Numbered from the stretch's first letter, positions 42,922 to 53,608 are shown. The stretch: 64,000 nt of DNA from Thiotrichaceae bacterium (GCA_028688145.1 JAQTYU010000008.1:1-64000); one strand, 5' to 3'. The notes: generated from the sequence alone by a model not told the origin. A program made the numbers and translations.

Positions 42922-44042
42922 TAGAAGCGCCCACGCAGGAAGAGCTACGCGATTGGTTAGCACTGTTACACGCGCCCCAAGTGGGCGCAGTGACTTATGC
43001 ACGGCTATTGCAACATTTCAACAGCCCCAGCGCGGTGTTTCAAGCCAGTATCGGCGAATGGAAAGCGCTCAAACTTCGACCCGATACGATTCAATACTTG
43101 CAGCGTCCTGATTGGGATGCCGTCGATCGCGACCAAGCTTGGTTGGCAAAACCCGATAACCATTTAGTCACGCTACATGATGCTGAATATCCGCAAAGCC
43201 TGCGCGAAATTCACGACCCGCCACCCGTATTATTTGTGCATGGCGATTGCGAATTATTAGCCACGCCACAACTCGCCCTTGTCGGCTCGCGCCATCCCAC
43301 CCGCGATGGTGAAAGTAATGCCAGAGCCTTTGCGGAACATTTATCTTTATCAGGGCTGACGATTACCAGTGGACTGGCTTCAGGGATTGACACCGCAAGC
43401 CACCAAGGCGCATTGTCAGGCAGCGGCAAAACTATTGCGGTGTGTGGCACAGGTTTGGGACGAGTTTATCCCGCCAGCAACCGCGAATTAGCCCATCAAA
43501 TTGCCCAGCGGGGCGCATTGATTTCTGAGTTTTCACCCGACACCCCCGCCAAAGCGGAAAATTTTCCACGGCGCAATCGGATTATTAGCGGTTTGAGTTT
43601 GGGAATTTTGGTGGTGGAGGCAGCGGTGAAAAGTGGTGCATTGCTCACCGCCCAACATGCCGTTGAACAAGGGCGCGAAGTATTTGCAATTCCCGGTTCA
43701 ATTCACAATCCTTTAGCACGCGGCTGCCATACTTTGCTCAAACAGGGCGCGAAACTGGTCGAAACTGCTGAAGATATTTTGGAAGAATTGCGTTTATATT
43801 TGCCTGAAGAAGGGCAAGAAATGCCAGCGATGCGCAGTTATTTGCCCGCGCAAGAAGCTGTGGAACTCGACGAAGACTATAAAAACATATTAACCTATGT
43901 CCAAAGCCAACCGATTTCAGTAGATACGCTGGTGGAATTAAGCGGATTGACGGCGGCGGCAGTCTCGTCTATGTTGCTCATTTTAGAATTACGCGGCTTG
44001 GTCGCATCCCAATCGGGAGGACTTTATGTACGCATTGGTTGA
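42918..44042 (+). CDS. dprA: DNA-processing protein DprA (Smf)
   Basis: DprA loads RecA on incoming single-stranded DNA during natural transformation. The 374-residue cytoplasmic protein has the N-terminal SAM-like domain (about 1-65), a Rossmann-like core with LALVGSRHPTRDG, SGLASGIDTASHQGAL and GTGLGRVYPASN, and a C-terminal winged helix (about 315-370). The GTG start overlaps the preceding stop by 4 nt. Full length for the family. Confidence 0.95.
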   Translation: MIEAPTQEELRDWLALLHAPQVGAVTYARLLQHFNSPSAVFQASIGEWKALKLRPDTIQYLQRPDWDAVDRDQAWLAKPDNHLVTLHDAEYPQSLREIHDPPPVLFVHGDCELLATPQLALVGSRHPTRDGESNARAFAEHLSLSGLTITSGLASGIDTASHQGALSGSGKTIAVCGTGLGRVYPASNRELAHQIAQRGALISEFSPDTPAKAENFPRRNRIISGLSLGILVVEAAVKSGALLTAQHAVEQGREVFAIPGSIHNPLARGCHTLLKQGAKLVETAEDILEELRLYLPEEGQEMPAMRSYLPAQEAVELDEDYKNILTYVQSQPISVDTLVELSGLTAAAVSSMLLILELRGLVASQSGGLYVRIG

Positions 44043-44054
44043 GGAAACCATTCG

Positions 44055-44528
44055 GTGAAAGAATCCATTTTAGACGTGTTAATGTATTTATTTGAAAATT
44101 ATCTTGATGAGGAAGATGTGCTGACCAATCAAGACCATTTAGAAGTGGAGTTAATGGAAGCAGGTTTTGAAACCCAAAAAATCGAACGCGCCTTTCAATG
44201 GCTGGAAAGTTTAGGCGAACGCCGTGAAAACTCTGCGTTTCCTTCGGTCGAAAGCAGCGCGTTTCGGATTTACAACACCGAAGAAATCCAAAAGTTAGAT
44301 ATGGAATGTCGAGGTTTGCTGCTGTTTTTGGAACAAGTCGGTATTTTAGACCCCGCACAGCGTGAAATGATCATCGATAAAGTCATGGATTTGGGCAGCG
44401 ATGAAATGAATCTTTCCGAACTGAAATGGGTGATTTTGATTGTATTATTAAATCAAGATACTTCAACAACCGATCAAGAAGTGATGGATAGTTTTATTTA
44501 TCTGCCATTGACGGGCACGCTGCATTAA
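44055..44528 (+). CDS. smg: Smg family protein (DUF494)
   Basis: The small helical protein of 157 residues is found after dprA and before topA in gammaproteobacteria; its function is not known. It starts at GTG with KESILDVLMYLFENYLD and contains LEVELMEAGFETQKIERAFQ, STEE-like YNTEEIQKLDMECRGLLLFL and LGSDEMNLSELKWVILIVL. topA is not present next to it; the next gene is htpX on the opposite strand. Confidence 0.95.
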   Translation: MKESILDVLMYLFENYLDEEDVLTNQDHLEVELMEAGFETQKIERAFQWLESLGERRENSAFPSVESSAFRIYNTEEIQKLDMECRGLLLFLEQVGILDPAQREMIIDKVMDLGSDEMNLSELKWVILIVLLNQDTSTTDQEVMDSFIYLPLTGTLH

Positions 44529-44581
44529 AATTTAATTGCGCCCTCAACTTTTAATGAAGGGGGCTAAAAATTAAACTCAAG

Positions 44582-44604
44582 TAGGGTGGGCAATGCCCAC
44601 CCTA
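44582..44604. repeat. GTAGGGTGGGCA hairpin repeat between smg and htpX
   Basis: AGTAGGGTGGGCAATGCCCACCCTACT is a perfect inverted repeat between convergent genes. Degenerate family-1 traces (GGGGGCTAAAAATTAAAC) precede it at 44557. It could act as a bidirectional terminator. Confidence 0.75.
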
Positions 44605-44617
44605 CTTTGCTGAGAGA

Positions 44618-45511
44618 TTAGAGTTGTTGCAAAGCCGCAATACGGTCTTCTAAATGTGGATGGCTCATAAACAATTCCATCAGCCCCCCTTTCTTTTCAC
44701 CTGCAATGCCTAACGCTGTCATTTGCGCAGGCAATTGACTGGGCTGTGACATTTGCAAACGTTGCAAGGCACGAATCATTTTATTCGCCCCCACCAAACG
44801 CGCAGACCCCGCATCGGCACGGTATTCACGTTTCCGCGAGAACCACATCACAATGATGCTCGCGAGAATTCCGAATAAAATTTCTGCAATAAAGCTGGTG
44901 ATGTAGTAGGCAAATCCCACGTTCCCATTTTGATTTTCTTCATTATTATTAGAAGATAAGGCTTTATCTACCATGTAGCCCACAATCTTAGAAATGAAAA
45001 TCACAAAGGTATTTAAAATCCCTTGCAATAAAGTCATGGTAACCATGTCACCATTGGCAACGTGACTGATTTCATGCGCTAACACGGCCTCGACTTCATC
45101 ACGGCTCATTTGTTCTAATAAACCCGTGCTCACCGCGACTAAAGAACTGTTACGCGACATGCCTGTGGCAAAGGCATTCATATCAGGCGAGTCGTAAACT
45201 GCCACTTCAGGCATACCAATACCCGCATCGCGGGCTTGACGGCTCACGGTTTCCACTAACCAGCGTTCATCTTGATTGCTGGGGTTGGTGATGACTTGCG
45301 CGCCTGTGGAAAATTTTGCCATCCATTTCGACATTGCCAAGGAAATGAACGCGCCACCCATCCCAAACACAAACGAAAATCCGAGTAACGCGCCAAAATT
45401 AATGCCGCCGCCCCGATAAAATAATTTATCAAAACCAAAGACTTTAACCACAAAGCTTAACAATAATACCACTGCCAAGTTGGTGATAATAAATAGAAAG
45501 ATACGTTTCAT
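44618..45511 (-). CDS. htpX: Inner-membrane zinc metalloprotease HtpX
   Basis: HtpX degrades misfolded membrane proteins under envelope stress. The 297-residue product has N-terminal membrane helices (about 4-25 and 35-58), the zinc motif HEISH (in [14 protein letters not shown]), a second hydrophobic pair (about 155-220), the glutamate-containing [15 protein letters not shown] segment and the [11 protein letters not shown] ending. All active-site elements are present. Confidence 0.97.
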   Translation of the reverse strand: MKRIFLFIITNLAVVLLLSFVVKVFGFDKLFYRGGGINFGALLGFSFVFGMGGAFISLAMSKWMAKFSTGAQVITNPSNQDERWLVETVSRQARDAGIGMPEVAVYDSPDMNAFATGMSRNSSLVAVSTGLLEQMSRDEVEAVLAHEISHVANGDMVTMTLLQGILNTFVIFISKIVGYMVDKALSSNNNEENQNGNVGFAYYITSFIAEILFGILASIIVMWFSRKREYRADAGSARLVGANKMIRALQRLQMSQPSQLPAQMTALGIAGEKKGGLMELFMSHPHLEDRIAALQQL

Positions 45512-45796
45512 GATGTTCCTTGTGCGACTAAAAGCGGTTTATGACATAATAAGACACAGTAAGCTTCCAGTATATGGGGTGAGTTTGAAAGTTTAAAGAG
45601 GGGGAATTACAAAACAACCGTTCCCCAGTGGACACCCGCGCGCCCATCAATCCCTAGTTGAATTTCTACAGTGATTGTGCATAATCAGAAGACACAATAA
45701 AGATGACGGGCTTATGAGTGATGATCACCCATAAGAGCTTAAAATTCCAGTCATCATTCTGTCTGTTACATACAGCCTGCAAGATTAAAAACCACC

Positions 45797-48670
45797 ATGA
45801 AAATCCTGATTAGCTATGCCCATGCTGACTTAGAACATCACACCTCATTAATGAAACATCTCGCCACTGTGGATAAAGTCGTCGAAGTTTGGGAGGAGTC
45901 ACGACTGCAAGCCACCCCCGATTGTGTTAGAGAGTTAGATACACAACTTTCTCATTGTCGTTTAATGGTGCTGCTAATCAGTCCTGCTTTTATGGAATCC
46001 CCTTTTATCACGCGTCACGAGCTGGTGACTTTATTCAAGCAGCACGAGGAGCGCGGGGTAAAGTTTCTTCCCATTTTATTGCAGGCAAGCGATTTAAACA
46101 GTTTACCTTTCAGTAAATTATCTATTCTGCCTAAAGGTTTAGTGCCGATTGAAAAATCACTGTACCCCAGTGAAGAATGGAAAGTGATTGCGCACTACAT
46201 TCACAACCAGATTCGAGAACAGTCCAGTCCGCAGAAAACTATTTTAAGTCGTTTATTAGCCTTGGAAAATCTGCCCCAACCCAGCACCCGCGTGATTGGG
46301 CGGATTGATGAATTACAAGTCATAGACCGGGGCTTTAACGACAAACAAACCAACATCATCAGCATTATTGGGGACAGCGGCGTTGGCAAGTCCGCGCTGG
46401 TTTATGAATGGTTAGATCGTCTCAAGCCGCGTTATGGCGATGCCAAATGCGTGTTTACTTGGTCATTTCAAAATCAATGTAATCGCAATGCTTATGCCGA
46501 ATCTTCGGATCGTTTTTTCGACCGCGTGCTGGCTTTCTTTGGCTATCAAGAAGCTGCGCCCCTGAGCATTGAAGCCAAGGCGCAGCAATTGGTCACTTAT
46601 CTGCGTCAAACTGCCTGTATTTTAGTGCTCGATGGGATTGAACCTTTACAGCACATGAAAGACAGTTTGTACAGTCAAGTGGGACAATTAGCAGACACGG
46701 GGCTGAAAATTCTACTGCACAAATTGCAGCAACAGCCCTTGGGGAAAAACAGCATTGTGCTGTTGACCTCGCGCCTGCCCTTGACCGATGCCGAAGCCAC
46801 TCTGCGTTATTGCCATTATTTTAGTCTTTCCCCGCTCAGTGTGGGCGATGGCGCAATTTTCTTGGAATCTTTGGGCGGCAAAGGTTTACCGCGCCATCTA
46901 ACCAGCTTATCGCGACAATGTCGGGGTTATCCTTTGGCATTGTTATTACTTGCCAACTTGTTGAAAACTTTCCACGAAAGCGATTGTACGGCGGGTGAAA
47001 AGTTGTTGGAAAAGATTGATCCACTGATCAATCCCACCTTAACCATGCTGCACTTTTATGAAGCGGCATGGTCAGAAGACGCGCCTGAACGTTTATTATT
47101 GCAATTGCTGGGTTTATTAGATCGGCGGATGCGCAATGGCGAAAAATTAGAACTCGAAGTGAAACTGAATGCAGTGCAAGTGTTGCGACATTTGCCTGAT
47201 GAAGACAATTTCCGAGTTGCCCAATATTTACGCAGTCTGGGTTTATTGTGTCAGGAAATTACCCATCAAGAACAAGAACGTTATGACACCCATCCCTTAA
47301 TTCGCCAATATTTTTCCCAACAACTGCGGCTACGTCACCCCGAAAGTTGGCAACAAGCACATCGGATTTTATTTCAATATTTTCAAGGCGTGCCCACGCA
47401 AGAATATCCCGATAATTTACAAGCCCTGATGCCCTTATACGAAGCGGTGCAACATGGCTGCATGGCGGGCGAATACAGTTTAGCCTTGCAATTATTTAGA
47501 CATCGGATTTGGCGTGAAGATGTCGCCTACACCGCGCGAGAATTGGGTGTATTGGCGCAAGATTTGGCGACCTTGTCACATTTCTTTATCGAACATTGGC
47601 AAACGCCCGCCGCCTCGCTAAGCGTGGATGAAAAATTGTGGTTATGCAGCACCGTGAGTTTTTACTTAATCGCCTTGGAACGCTTGCCCGAAGCTTTCGA
47701 CACTTTGCAACTGGCAATTCAATGTTATGAAACGCAAAAACGTTGGAATGATGCCGCGATTTATACCCGAAAAATGGCGCGTTTATATTTGGCAGAAGGC
47801 GATACTTCTGAAGCATTGGGGCTGGCACAACATGCCGCCAAGATGGAAAACTGTGATCCCGCGCAGCAGAATTTAAATCAAGCCTGCATGGCAATGATGC
47901 TACATCAATTCGGGCGGATTGCTGATGCTTTGGCTATTTTCAAAAAATTACCGCCTTTGTCAGGGATTTACGTGGCAAAACAGGTGAATTTGCAATTGGC
48001 GTGCGGTAATGAAGTTGAAGCGCGTGAAGCTTTATTGACGCGTTTGCAATCAGAACAGCAACGGGTGTTTAGTAATTTATTGGATCAGGCGTTTCAACGC
48101 TTGGCATTGGCGAAATTACTGTTCAGTTTGAAACGTTATGAAGATGCGCATCCTGCCTTTGAACAGGCGATAGAAACTGTGCGTAAATTAAACACAACCA
48201 TTGATTTGCCAGAGTTTTTATTGGCTTATGCGAATTTTCATCGGCAACAAGCTAATTTTGAACACAGTTTGCAGCAGTTAGAAGAAGTGTTAGAAATTAC
48301 GGAACGCTGCTTCATGCCGCTGTATCGGATTGAAGCCTGTATTTTGAAAGCGAATGTATTGCTGGATAAGAAATACCGCAAGCCCGGTTTGAAAAAGGCC
48401 AGTTTGCCCGCGTCTCTAAATTTCAGTCAACAAGATCACAGTGTGCAAGACGCGCTGGAAGCGTATCAGCTCGCGGAAAAAATCAGTGCAGAGCAATCCT
48501 ATGGTTTCGCAGCCGCGCCCTTAGCTTTGTTAAAAGCGCGTTTAGCCTATTACCAAAATCGTTTTCCAGAGGTGCAGCCTACGTTAAACGCGGCACATCA
48601 TTCGATTTTGGAATTGGGGCAGGAAGGTTTATTGCCCGAATGGGAACAACTGCGTTTTGAATTAGTTTGA
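45797..48670 (+). CDS. TIR-STAND NTPase-TPR (NLR-like) protein
   Basis: The 957-residue protein has an N-terminal TIR domain (about 1-135: ISYAHADLEHH, VEVWEESRL, MVLLISPAFMESPF, LPILL), a STAND/NB-ARC-like NTPase (about 160-510) with P-loop GDSGVGKS (192-199), Walker B ILVLDG (275-280), sensor TSR (324-326), GYPLAL (378-383, the GLPL equivalent) and DTHPLIRQYF (497-506, the MHD-like position), then about 440 residues of TPR-like helical repeats. This is the layout of plant NLR receptors and of bacterial anti-phage TIR-NTPase proteins. Such TIR domains often cleave NAD+ on activation; catalytic ability here is inferred. No partner gene is adjacent, so it appears to be a single-gene sensor. 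Confidence 0.85.
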   Translation: MKILISYAHADLEHHTSLMKHLATVDKVVEVWEESRLQATPDCVRELDTQLSHCRLMVLLISPAFMESPFITRHELVTLFKQHEERGVKFLPILLQASDLNSLPFSKLSILPKGLVPIEKSLYPSEEWKVIAHYIHNQIREQSSPQKTILSRLLALENLPQPSTRVIGRIDELQVIDRGFNDKQTNIISIIGDSGVGKSALVYEWLDRLKPRYGDAKCVFTWSFQNQCNRNAYAESSDRFFDRVLAFFGYQEAAPLSIEAKAQQLVTYLRQTACILVLDGIEPLQHMKDSLYSQVGQLADTGLKILLHKLQQQPLGKNSIVLLTSRLPLTDAEATLRYCHYFSLSPLSVGDGAIFLESLGGKGLPRHLTSLSRQCRGYPLALLLLANLLKTFHESDCTAGEKLLEKIDPLINPTLTMLHFYEAAWSEDAPERLLLQLLGLLDRRMRNGEKLELEVKLNAVQVLRHLPDEDNFRVAQYLRSLGLLCQEITHQEQERYDTHPLIRQYFSQQLRLRHPESWQQAHRILFQYFQGVPTQEYPDNLQALMPLYEAVQHGCMAGEYSLALQLFRHRIWREDVAYTARELGVLAQDLATLSHFFIEHWQTPAASLSVDEKLWLCSTVSFYLIALERLPEAFDTLQLAIQCYETQKRWNDAAIYTRKMARLYLAEGDTSEALGLAQHAAKMENCDPAQQNLNQACMAMMLHQFGRIADALAIFKKLPPLSGIYVAKQVNLQLACGNEVEAREALLTRLQSEQQRVFSNLLDQAFQRLALAKLLFSLKRYEDAHPAFEQAIETVRKLNTTIDLPEFLLAYANFHRQQANFEHSLQQLEEVLEITERCFMPLYRIEACILKANVLLDKKYRKPGLKKASLPASLNFSQQDHSVQDALEAYQLAEKISAEQSYGFAAAPLALLKARLAYYQNRFPEVQPTLNAAHHSILELGQEGLLPEWEQLRFELV

Positions 48671-48671
48671 A

Positions 48672-48709
48672 AACTAGGAGTGGCAGTCCTGCAAGGAGTG
48701 CCACTCCTA
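48672..48709. terminator. Bidirectional hairpin between convergent genes
   Basis: TAGGAGTGGCA pairs with TGCCACTCCTA around a short loop, between the TIR-STAND gene and the beta-propeller/Calx-beta gene. No strong T-tract follows. Confidence 0.65.
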
Positions 48710-48714
48710 AATCA

Positions 48715-51700
48715 TTAAGGCAATTGATATAACACTTGCTGATCCCCATTCGGATAAATAATCAAATAATCCGCTAAATTATCCTGATTCAAATCAGGCA
48801 ACTCCAGAATTTCAGTTTTGCCCGAAGTCGGCGGCGTGCCTTTCGACACTAAATAATTGAAAATCCCATGATAGGTATTTTGTTGATTGCTGCCACTTTG
48901 GAATAAACGCGCCTCCCCCGTGTTGTATAAAATACTTTGTTTATCCGTGGATAAATTATACAAAGCCGCAGGGTCAGCCGCTGCAGGATAAATCAATTGT
49001 TGCCATTTCCCGCCACCATTGGGTGAGGTGAATACAAAGCGCAAAATTGAGGTAGCAGCACTCAGCGGCGAAGCTTGCGTGAATAAACCCACACTTTCAC
49101 TGCTTGCCGTGGCGATTAAATCCGCCCGCGCCACATGATAATTGCTCGTGTCATTGGGCGAGGTAATTTTCAGATTACCTGTGCTTTGCATGGTCACTTC
49201 AGGCAAACCCCAGCCTTTCAAAATTTCCAAAAATGCCGCAGGGGCTTGCACCACAGGATGAGTATTGATTTGTCGCCCCGTGTTGGTGATAAAGCGAATA
49301 TAGCCATCTTCCCGAATCGTTAGCCCCGCCGCCAATGACAATGCCGCTTGTTTGCCCAAAATATGCTGTACTTGCATCGGCAACACCGCATAACGCAAAG
49401 TATCGCCGTTCAAACTCAGCTCTAAAAAGCCCGTGTCTGCCCGTTGTGCCAAGACAAAACCATTGTGGTTTAAGTCGTATAAACTGTTGATTGCGCCTAA
49501 AATGCCCTCGCGAGCACTGTTCACCAATATATCGCCCGTCAAGCGCACCGCATTCGCGCCCAACACCGAAGTTTCATATTGACCCAGCGCGACTGACAAA
49601 TCACTGATAGAAGGGATGTTTGCATTATCTTCAAAACGCACCCGTTCTAAAAATAGCGCATTGGGACTGACCACAGAACCATGCCCAATAGTCACATTGC
49701 TTAAATGCGTGCCTTCGCTAACCGTCACTTGACTGAGCAGCGCGTTTGAACTGATCGGGTCAATGCGTTGCCCTAAAATTTCCCCTTTCAGTGTGCCGCC
49801 TGTCAATGTTGAACCCGCGCTAAGGTTAATATTTTGCACAATGCCTTCATTGGTGGTTTTGCCCGCCAAAGTGCCGCCTTGCAAAGTGCCCAGCGACAAC
49901 ACATGGAAATCCGTCAAAATACTGCTGTCAGGATTGGTATAAAAGCAATTCACACTGTTGCCCGAGGGAACGCAATCTGCCGCACTGGTTTTAGTATTAA
50001 TTAGGGTTAAAAGCAGTTCTTTATTGTCGCCCAACACCAGATTATTGCTGACCGCACTCAAGCGCAAACTCAGGGTTTTATTTTCCGTGGCGTTCAAATT
50101 ATTAATCAAGGGCACGCTAAAACTCTTATCCAACAGGTCGCCATTTTCCCAATTTAACACCCCAGAAATTGCGCCGTAATCTGTGCCCGCAATCGCGGTT
50201 CCATCCACGCTGACATAGCTCACCGCCACCGCGCCCACACTGCTTCCCGAGCGCGACACTGTCAAAATCGCTTCGCGTTTGCTGCTGTCGATGCTGTAAT
50301 TGCTGGCTGAAAACTGCACGATGGGCGTGACGTTGGTTTCTTTAATTAATACCGTTGCCTGCGTATTCGATCCCAGCGTGGTGTTGCCTGTGAACGTGCC
50401 GAGTTTGACACTGAAAGTTTTATCGCCTTCAGATAAGCCATTGTTATAAATCCCGACGTAAATTTTCCGTTCACCGCTATCGCCACTGACCCAGCGTAAA
50501 TTGCCTTGGGCAGCTAAATAATCTTTGCCCGCCAAGCCTGTGCCGTCTACGGTGCTGTAATTCACGGTTAAATCGCCCACCGTGCCCACGGTTCGGGTCA
50601 CGGTCAAAGTAACTAAACCCTTATCTTTTCCAATGCTGTAGCTCGGTGAATTTAATTGCAGCACGCTGGCAGTGGCGGGCGTGGGGGTCGGCGTAGTTGT
50701 CGTGCCGTTAAGAATTTGCACGGTGGTACTGTTTACTGTGCCCAATTGCGCCCCAGCAGTGGGATTCGACAAACTCACGGTGAAACTTTTATCCGCAGTT
50801 TGCTGTGCATCTTGCAAAATCGCGATATTGAAAGTTTTGGCTTGAGTGTCGCCATTAGCCCAAGAAATGGTGTTTTGCGTGCCAGTGTAATTTGTTCCCG
50901 AGACCGCTGTTCCATTGGCGGAGCTATAAGTCACGCTGACCACGCCTTGACTACCGCCAACTCGATTAATGCTAATGCTTACATAGCTTAGGCTTTTTGA
51001 CACGCTGTAAGTATTGCTGGCAAATTCCAAACGCCCTGCGCTGGTGTTGGTTGCTGTGGAAACTGCGCCCAAAGTATCAATAATTTTCAAAGTTGCCGCA
51101 CTCACCGCGCCCAAATTTGCGCCACCTGTGGGACTGCTTAAATTCAAAGTCACGGTTTTATCACCGCCTTGGGGTACGGCTGCAATTAAAGGCACATTAA
51201 AACTTTTGGCTTGAGTGTCGCCGCTCGCCCAGTTCAAAGTACCGTTCACATTGCTGTAATTGACCCCACTGACTGCGCTACCTGCCGTGGTGGCATAAGC
51301 AACACTGACCGCGCCCGAACTTCCGCCAAGGCGTTGCACTTGAATGCTGGCATTGCCGCTGTTGGCATTGGCTGAAAAGTCGGTGCCGCTGAATTGCACG
51401 CTGCCCGCGCCTGAACTGGGGCTGCGGGTAATGCTCACCGTGGCTTTGGGATTTGCGCCCAAACTTGCACCCGCGCTGACATTTGCCAAACTCACGCTAA
51501 AGTCAGCGGTGGCGGCTAAATTGGGGTCGCTATTGACCAATAAGGGAATTTCGATGGTTTTCGGCGCGTTTTCCCCATCTGCCCAAGTTAAAGTATTGGT
51601 GCTGGTGGTGTAATCTTTGCCCGCCACTGCGCTGCCGTCGGCAGTACTGTATTGCACGCTTAATGCGCCACTGCTGCTTGCGGCACGGGTGACGAGTAAA

Positions 51701-53514
51701 GTGACTTTGCCTTGTGCGTCAGTTGCAGAATAGCTGGGGGTTGCAAATTGCACGCTGCTCGGATAGTTCGCAGAGGGCAATAAATCGAAAGTTGCGCTAC
51801 AACTCTTGTCCGTATCTAATAAAACTTTGCCTGTGGCATTACAGTCGCCGCTCCAGCCTGTGAAAATCGAGCCTGTGGCGGCGGTGGCGGTCAAAGTTAA
51901 AGCAGTGCTTGGGGTATAAATTTCTAAGCAGACCCCGCCGCAAAAAATACCTGTGTTTAATAAACCCTGTGCCGCACTGATAATCCCTGTGCCCGTGCCT
52001 TTGTTGGAGACGGTTAAAATACTGCCTGTGGGTGGTGCGGTGCTTGTAGAACCGCCCGTGGTGCCGCCAGTAGTTCCACCCGTACTTCCTCCTGTTGTTC
52101 CGCCTGTAGAACCACCAGCACTGGAACTATTAAAATTTGCAGTACAAGTTTTGTCCGCATTCATTGTTAAAGTAAAGGTGCTTGCTGTGCCCGAACAATC
52201 TCCGCTCCAACCTGTAAAAGTAGAACCTGCATCAACGGTGGCGGTTAAGGTTAAAATTGTGTTGCTGTCAGGGGTAAAACTGGTACTGCAAACGCTGCCA
52301 CAATTTAGAGGGACTGTTGCCCCTACAATTGCGCTAACCAAACCTGAACCCGTACCTGTTTTAGTCACGGTAAGCACAAAATTGCCGTCAATCTTACGAA
52401 TTCGATGATTGAGCGTGTCTGCAAACACCAAAATCTGATTGTGTAAACTCATCTGGGTGGGATAGTTCAAGGTGCTGAGACTGGCATCGCCATTGTCTCC
52501 TGCAAAGCCTGCGGTGCCATTTCCTGCAATGGTGACAATGGTGTTGGCTGTGACATCGACTTTCCGAATGCGATGATTGCCCGTATCTGCAATAAACACG
52601 TTGCCTGTGGAAGGGGTGACGGCAATCCCTAAAGGATTATTAAATTGCACCGTTGTGGAATCTGCGGGCACATTTTCACCACCAAAACCTAAAGTACCGT
52701 TTCCAGCCAATGTGGTGATTGTTCCTTGTTTAACTTTGCGAATCCGATGATTTAAAGTGTCCGCAATATAGACGATGCCTGCGGTATCAACGGCAACGGC
52801 TTGCGGCGCATTCAACAAAGTCAATGTTGAATTGGCAGAAATATTTTCCACACCAGAACCTGAAATGCCACAATTACCCGCAAAGGTGGTAATAATTCCG
52901 CTGCTGTCAATTTTACGCACGCAGTGATTTAAACTATCTGTCACGTACATATTATCTGAAGCGTCAATGGCTAAACCCGATGGCTGATATAACTGCACGA
53001 CGCTGCTGTTCACAACGCTGATATTTTCCCCAAAAAAGCCCGCCGTGCCATTGCCTGCAAAAGTGGTAATGTTGTTTGCCGTGTCGATTTTGCGAATGCG
53101 GTTATTTTTGGTGTCGGAAATATACAGATTGCCTTTGCTGTCTAAGGCAATGCCGCGCGGGGTATTGAATTGTACCGATGTGGGGCTGGCGGTGACATTT
53201 TCCCCCAGAAAGCCCGCTGTGCCATTACCTGCCAAAGTGACAATATTGCCTTTGTCATCCACTTTACGCACGGCATGGTTTAGCGTGTCTGCGATATACA
53301 AGATTGTGCCCGTGCTGTCGCTGACCACAGCCCCCGGTGTATTCAGTTTGACCCCTGACGAGGCGGCGGCAAGATTTTCACCTGCAAAACCTTGTGTGCC
53401 ACTGCCTGCCACGGTGTAAATCGCGGAAACTTTAGTGACCGCTTGGGAATTACTGACCAGCAGCAAACCTCCCAAACCGATTAAGTATTTTAAGAAAACG
53501 TGTTTACCCAACAT
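48715..53514 (-). CDS. Giant secreted NHL-propeller/Calx-beta surface protein
   Basis: The ATG at 53514 gives about 1599 residues with a signal peptide (about 1-26). In order: NHL beta-propeller repeats (about 35-385, units such as LNTPGAVVSDSTGTILYIAD and NHRIRKVD); two divergent InlB-B-type repeats (GSVCSTSFTPDSNTILTLTA, FTGWSGDC) split by a Gly/Ser/Thr linker; five Calx-beta domains (about 600-1140; units like VQFSxxxYS ... GTAVSGTNY ... WANGDTQAKTF); a bactofilin-like GGTL repeat section (about 1180-1250); and a C-terminal module ending DLNQDNLADYLIIYPNGDQQ. The repeats suggest a calcium-binding adhesin or matrix protein. No anchor, LPXTG or PEP-CTERM motif is seen. Confidence 0.85.
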   Translation of the reverse strand: MLGKHVFLKYLIGLGGLLLVSNSQAVTKVSAIYTVAGSGTQGFAGENLAAASSGVKLNTPGAVVSDSTGTILYIADTLNHAVRKVDDKGNIVTLAGNGTAGFLGENVTASPTSVQFNTPRGIALDSKGNLYISDTKNNRIRKIDTANNITTFAGNGTAGFFGENISVVNSSVVQLYQPSGLAIDASDNMYVTDSLNHCVRKIDSSGIITTFAGNCGISGSGVENISANSTLTLLNAPQAVAVDTAGIVYIADTLNHRIRKVKQGTITTLAGNGTLGFGGENVPADSTTVQFNNPLGIAVTPSTGNVFIADTGNHRIRKVDVTANTIVTIAGNGTAGFAGDNGDASLSTLNYPTQMSLHNQILVFADTLNHRIRKIDGNFVLTVTKTGTGSGLVSAIVGATVPLNCGSVCSTSFTPDSNTILTLTATVDAGSTFTGWSGDCSGTASTFTLTMNADKTCTANFNSSSAGGSTGGTTGGSTGGTTGGTTGGSTSTAPPTGSILTVSNKGTGTGIISAAQGLLNTGIFCGGVCLEIYTPSTALTLTATAATGSIFTGWSGDCNATGKVLLDTDKSCSATFDLLPSANYPSSVQFATPSYSATDAQGKVTLLVTRAASSSGALSVQYSTADGSAVAGKDYTTSTNTLTWADGENAPKTIEIPLLVNSDPNLAATADFSVSLANVSAGASLGANPKATVSITRSPSSGAGSVQFSGTDFSANANSGNASIQVQRLGGSSGAVSVAYATTAGSAVSGVNYSNVNGTLNWASGDTQAKSFNVPLIAAVPQGGDKTVTLNLSSPTGGANLGAVSAATLKIIDTLGAVSTATNTSAGRLEFASNTYSVSKSLSYVSISINRVGGSQGVVSVTYSSANGTAVSGTNYTGTQNTISWANGDTQAKTFNIAILQDAQQTADKSFTVSLSNPTAGAQLGTVNSTTVQILNGTTTTPTPTPATASVLQLNSPSYSIGKDKGLVTLTVTRTVGTVGDLTVNYSTVDGTGLAGKDYLAAQGNLRWVSGDSGERKIYVGIYNNGLSEGDKTFSVKLGTFTGNTTLGSNTQATVLIKETNVTPIVQFSASNYSIDSSKREAILTVSRSGSSVGAVAVSYVSVDGTAIAGTDYGAISGVLNWENGDLLDKSFSVPLINNLNATENKTLSLRLSAVSNNLVLGDNKELLLTLINTKTSAADCVPSGNSVNCFYTNPDSSILTDFHVLSLGTLQGGTLAGKTTNEGIVQNINLSAGSTLTGGTLKGEILGQRIDPISSNALLSQVTVSEGTHLSNVTIGHGSVVSPNALFLERVRFEDNANIPSISDLSVALGQYETSVLGANAVRLTGDILVNSAREGILGAINSLYDLNHNGFVLAQRADTGFLELSLNGDTLRYAVLPMQVQHILGKQAALSLAAGLTIREDGYIRFITNTGRQINTHPVVQAPAAFLEILKGWGLPEVTMQSTGNLKITSPNDTSNYHVARADLIATASSESVGLFTQASPLSAATSILRFVFTSPNGGGKWQQLIYPAAADPAALYNLSTDKQSILYNTGEARLFQSGSNQQNTYHGIFNYLVSKGTPPTSGKTEILELPDLNQDNLADYLIIYPNGDQQVLYQLP

Positions 53515-53608
53515 GGTTAGAGTCTCATTAGTTTGGCGTTGTTTGGGTGGGAACGAGATGTAAGCTTTTGAATGATTGTAGCCTGTAGGGTGGACATCGC
53601 CCACCGAA

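Noticed and set aside
51953..52408. Plus-strand open frame rich in Val/Pro inside the Calx-beta protein gene
   Set aside because: It is the complement of the Gly/Thr repeat linker and InlB-type repeats, has no ribosome site and matches no protein family; the minus-strand gene is clear.
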